In this document: positions 63,928-64,000 of the stretch, piece by piece | Numbering within the stretch: the first letter of the stretch is position 1 | How the letters are laid out: each line of letters starts with the position of its first letter | Assembly: GCF_001418255.1 (NCBI RefSeq) | Contig: NZ_LIPV01000003.1 | Location: forward strand, 248,001 to 312,000 | Length of the DNA stretch: 64,000 nt | Origin: Thiomonas bhubaneswarensis | Lineage (GTDB): Bacteria; Pseudomonadota; Gammaproteobacteria; Burkholderiales; Burkholderiaceae_C | Direction: 5' to 3' | Program-made: the position numbers and the translations under genes | The notes under the pieces: model-generated | Database searches by the model: none | Seen by the model: only the letters and a program-made list of their open reading frames with translations | What the model was told of the DNA's origin: nothing

Positions 63928-64000
63928 ATGCATTCCCGCTACCGCCCCGCCGCACTCTGGCGTCTGACCCGAAAAAACGTCCGCAAATCCTGGTTGAACT
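63928..64000 (+). CDS. start of a gene cut by the window edge, possibly YihY/BrkB-like
   Basis: An ATG at 63928 opens a frame that runs to the window end: MHSRYRPAALWRLTRKNVRK followed by SWLN. The tone (RPAALWRLTRKxVRKSW) is like the start of YihY/BrkB membrane proteins, but only 24 residues are visible. The other forward frame from 63779 to 63967 is not convincing. Confidence 0.4.
   Translation, partial: MHSRYRPAALWRLTRKNVRKSWLN

Overview
The window looks like a chromosomal segment from a GC-rich betaproteobacterium, most likely order Burkholderiales. Protein style and gene order suggest a Thiomonas-like relative, but I cannot fix the genus without a search. The supporting signs are the neighbourhoods DUF815 ATPase-mutT-yacG-zapD-coaE-pilD-pilC-pilB, ispB/rplU-rpmA-obgE-proB, rppH/proS and argH/algZ-algR, a lysine/alanine-repeat histone H1-like protein, and small monohaem c-type cytochromes. 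It is mostly core genome. I see no insertion sequence, prophage, CRISPR array, integron or rRNA operon.

Layout. 1-4.7 kb: partial dciA-like gene, secA, argJ. 4.7-11.8 kb: DUF815 ATPase, Nudix gene, yacG, zapD, coaE and the pilD-pilC-pilB pilus assembly genes. 11.8-17.4 kb: tRNA-Pro(CGG), ispB, rplU-rpmA, obgE, proB, a CNP1-like protein and rppH. 17.5-22.5 kb: proS, a lytic transglycosylase, ffh, a cytochrome c assembly-like membrane protein and a small metal-finger protein. 22.5-26.3 kb: PilS/PilR-type two-component pair and ampD. 26.3-31 kb: class Ia ribonucleotide reductase nrdA-nrdB with a dense regulatory region. 31-32.9 kb: histone H1-like repeat protein, yggU and dcd. 32.9-37.1 kb: argH divergent from algZ-algR, then uppP. 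37.2-39 kb: an unknown gene behind an 11-G tract, two monohaem cytochromes c and a small membrane protein. 39.2-46.9 kb: uracil-DNA glycosylase, rimI-tsaB, proC, a HAD phosphatase, a PP-loop protein, argB, a DUF1345 protein and purT. 46.9-51.9 kb: two tandem membrane GGDEF-EAL proteins with C-terminal CZB-like zinc domains. 52-57.5 kb: an exported unknown, two MFS pumps, yaeQ and srkA. 57.5-64 kb: a GAF-EAL phosphodiesterase, glmS, an Lrp/AsnC regulator, glmU, a membrane haem protein and the start of a further gene.

Functional threads. Several genes feed cell-envelope synthesis (glmS, glmU, uppP, ampD, a lytic transglycosylase, ispB) and type IV pili with their regulation (pilDCB, PilSR-like, AlgZR-like). 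Others serve cyclic-di-GMP signalling (two GGDEF-EAL proteins and a GAF-EAL protein), arginine and proline synthesis (argJ, argH, argB, proB, proC) and nucleotide supply (nrdAB, dcd, purT).

Most notable non-coding signals: three DnaA-box-like 9-mers at 11-12 bp spacing upstream of two NrdR-box-like palindromes 31 bp apart that straddle a good nrdA promoter; a 17-19 bp REP-like inverted repeat found three times around argB; an 11-G tract directly before a start codon; a 433-nt hairpin-rich gap after nrdB with mutually exclusive hairpins; and a CZB zinc site that looks intact in one of two paralogous GGDEF-EAL proteins and broken in the other. No wholly new multi-gene system could be demonstrated from the sequence alone.
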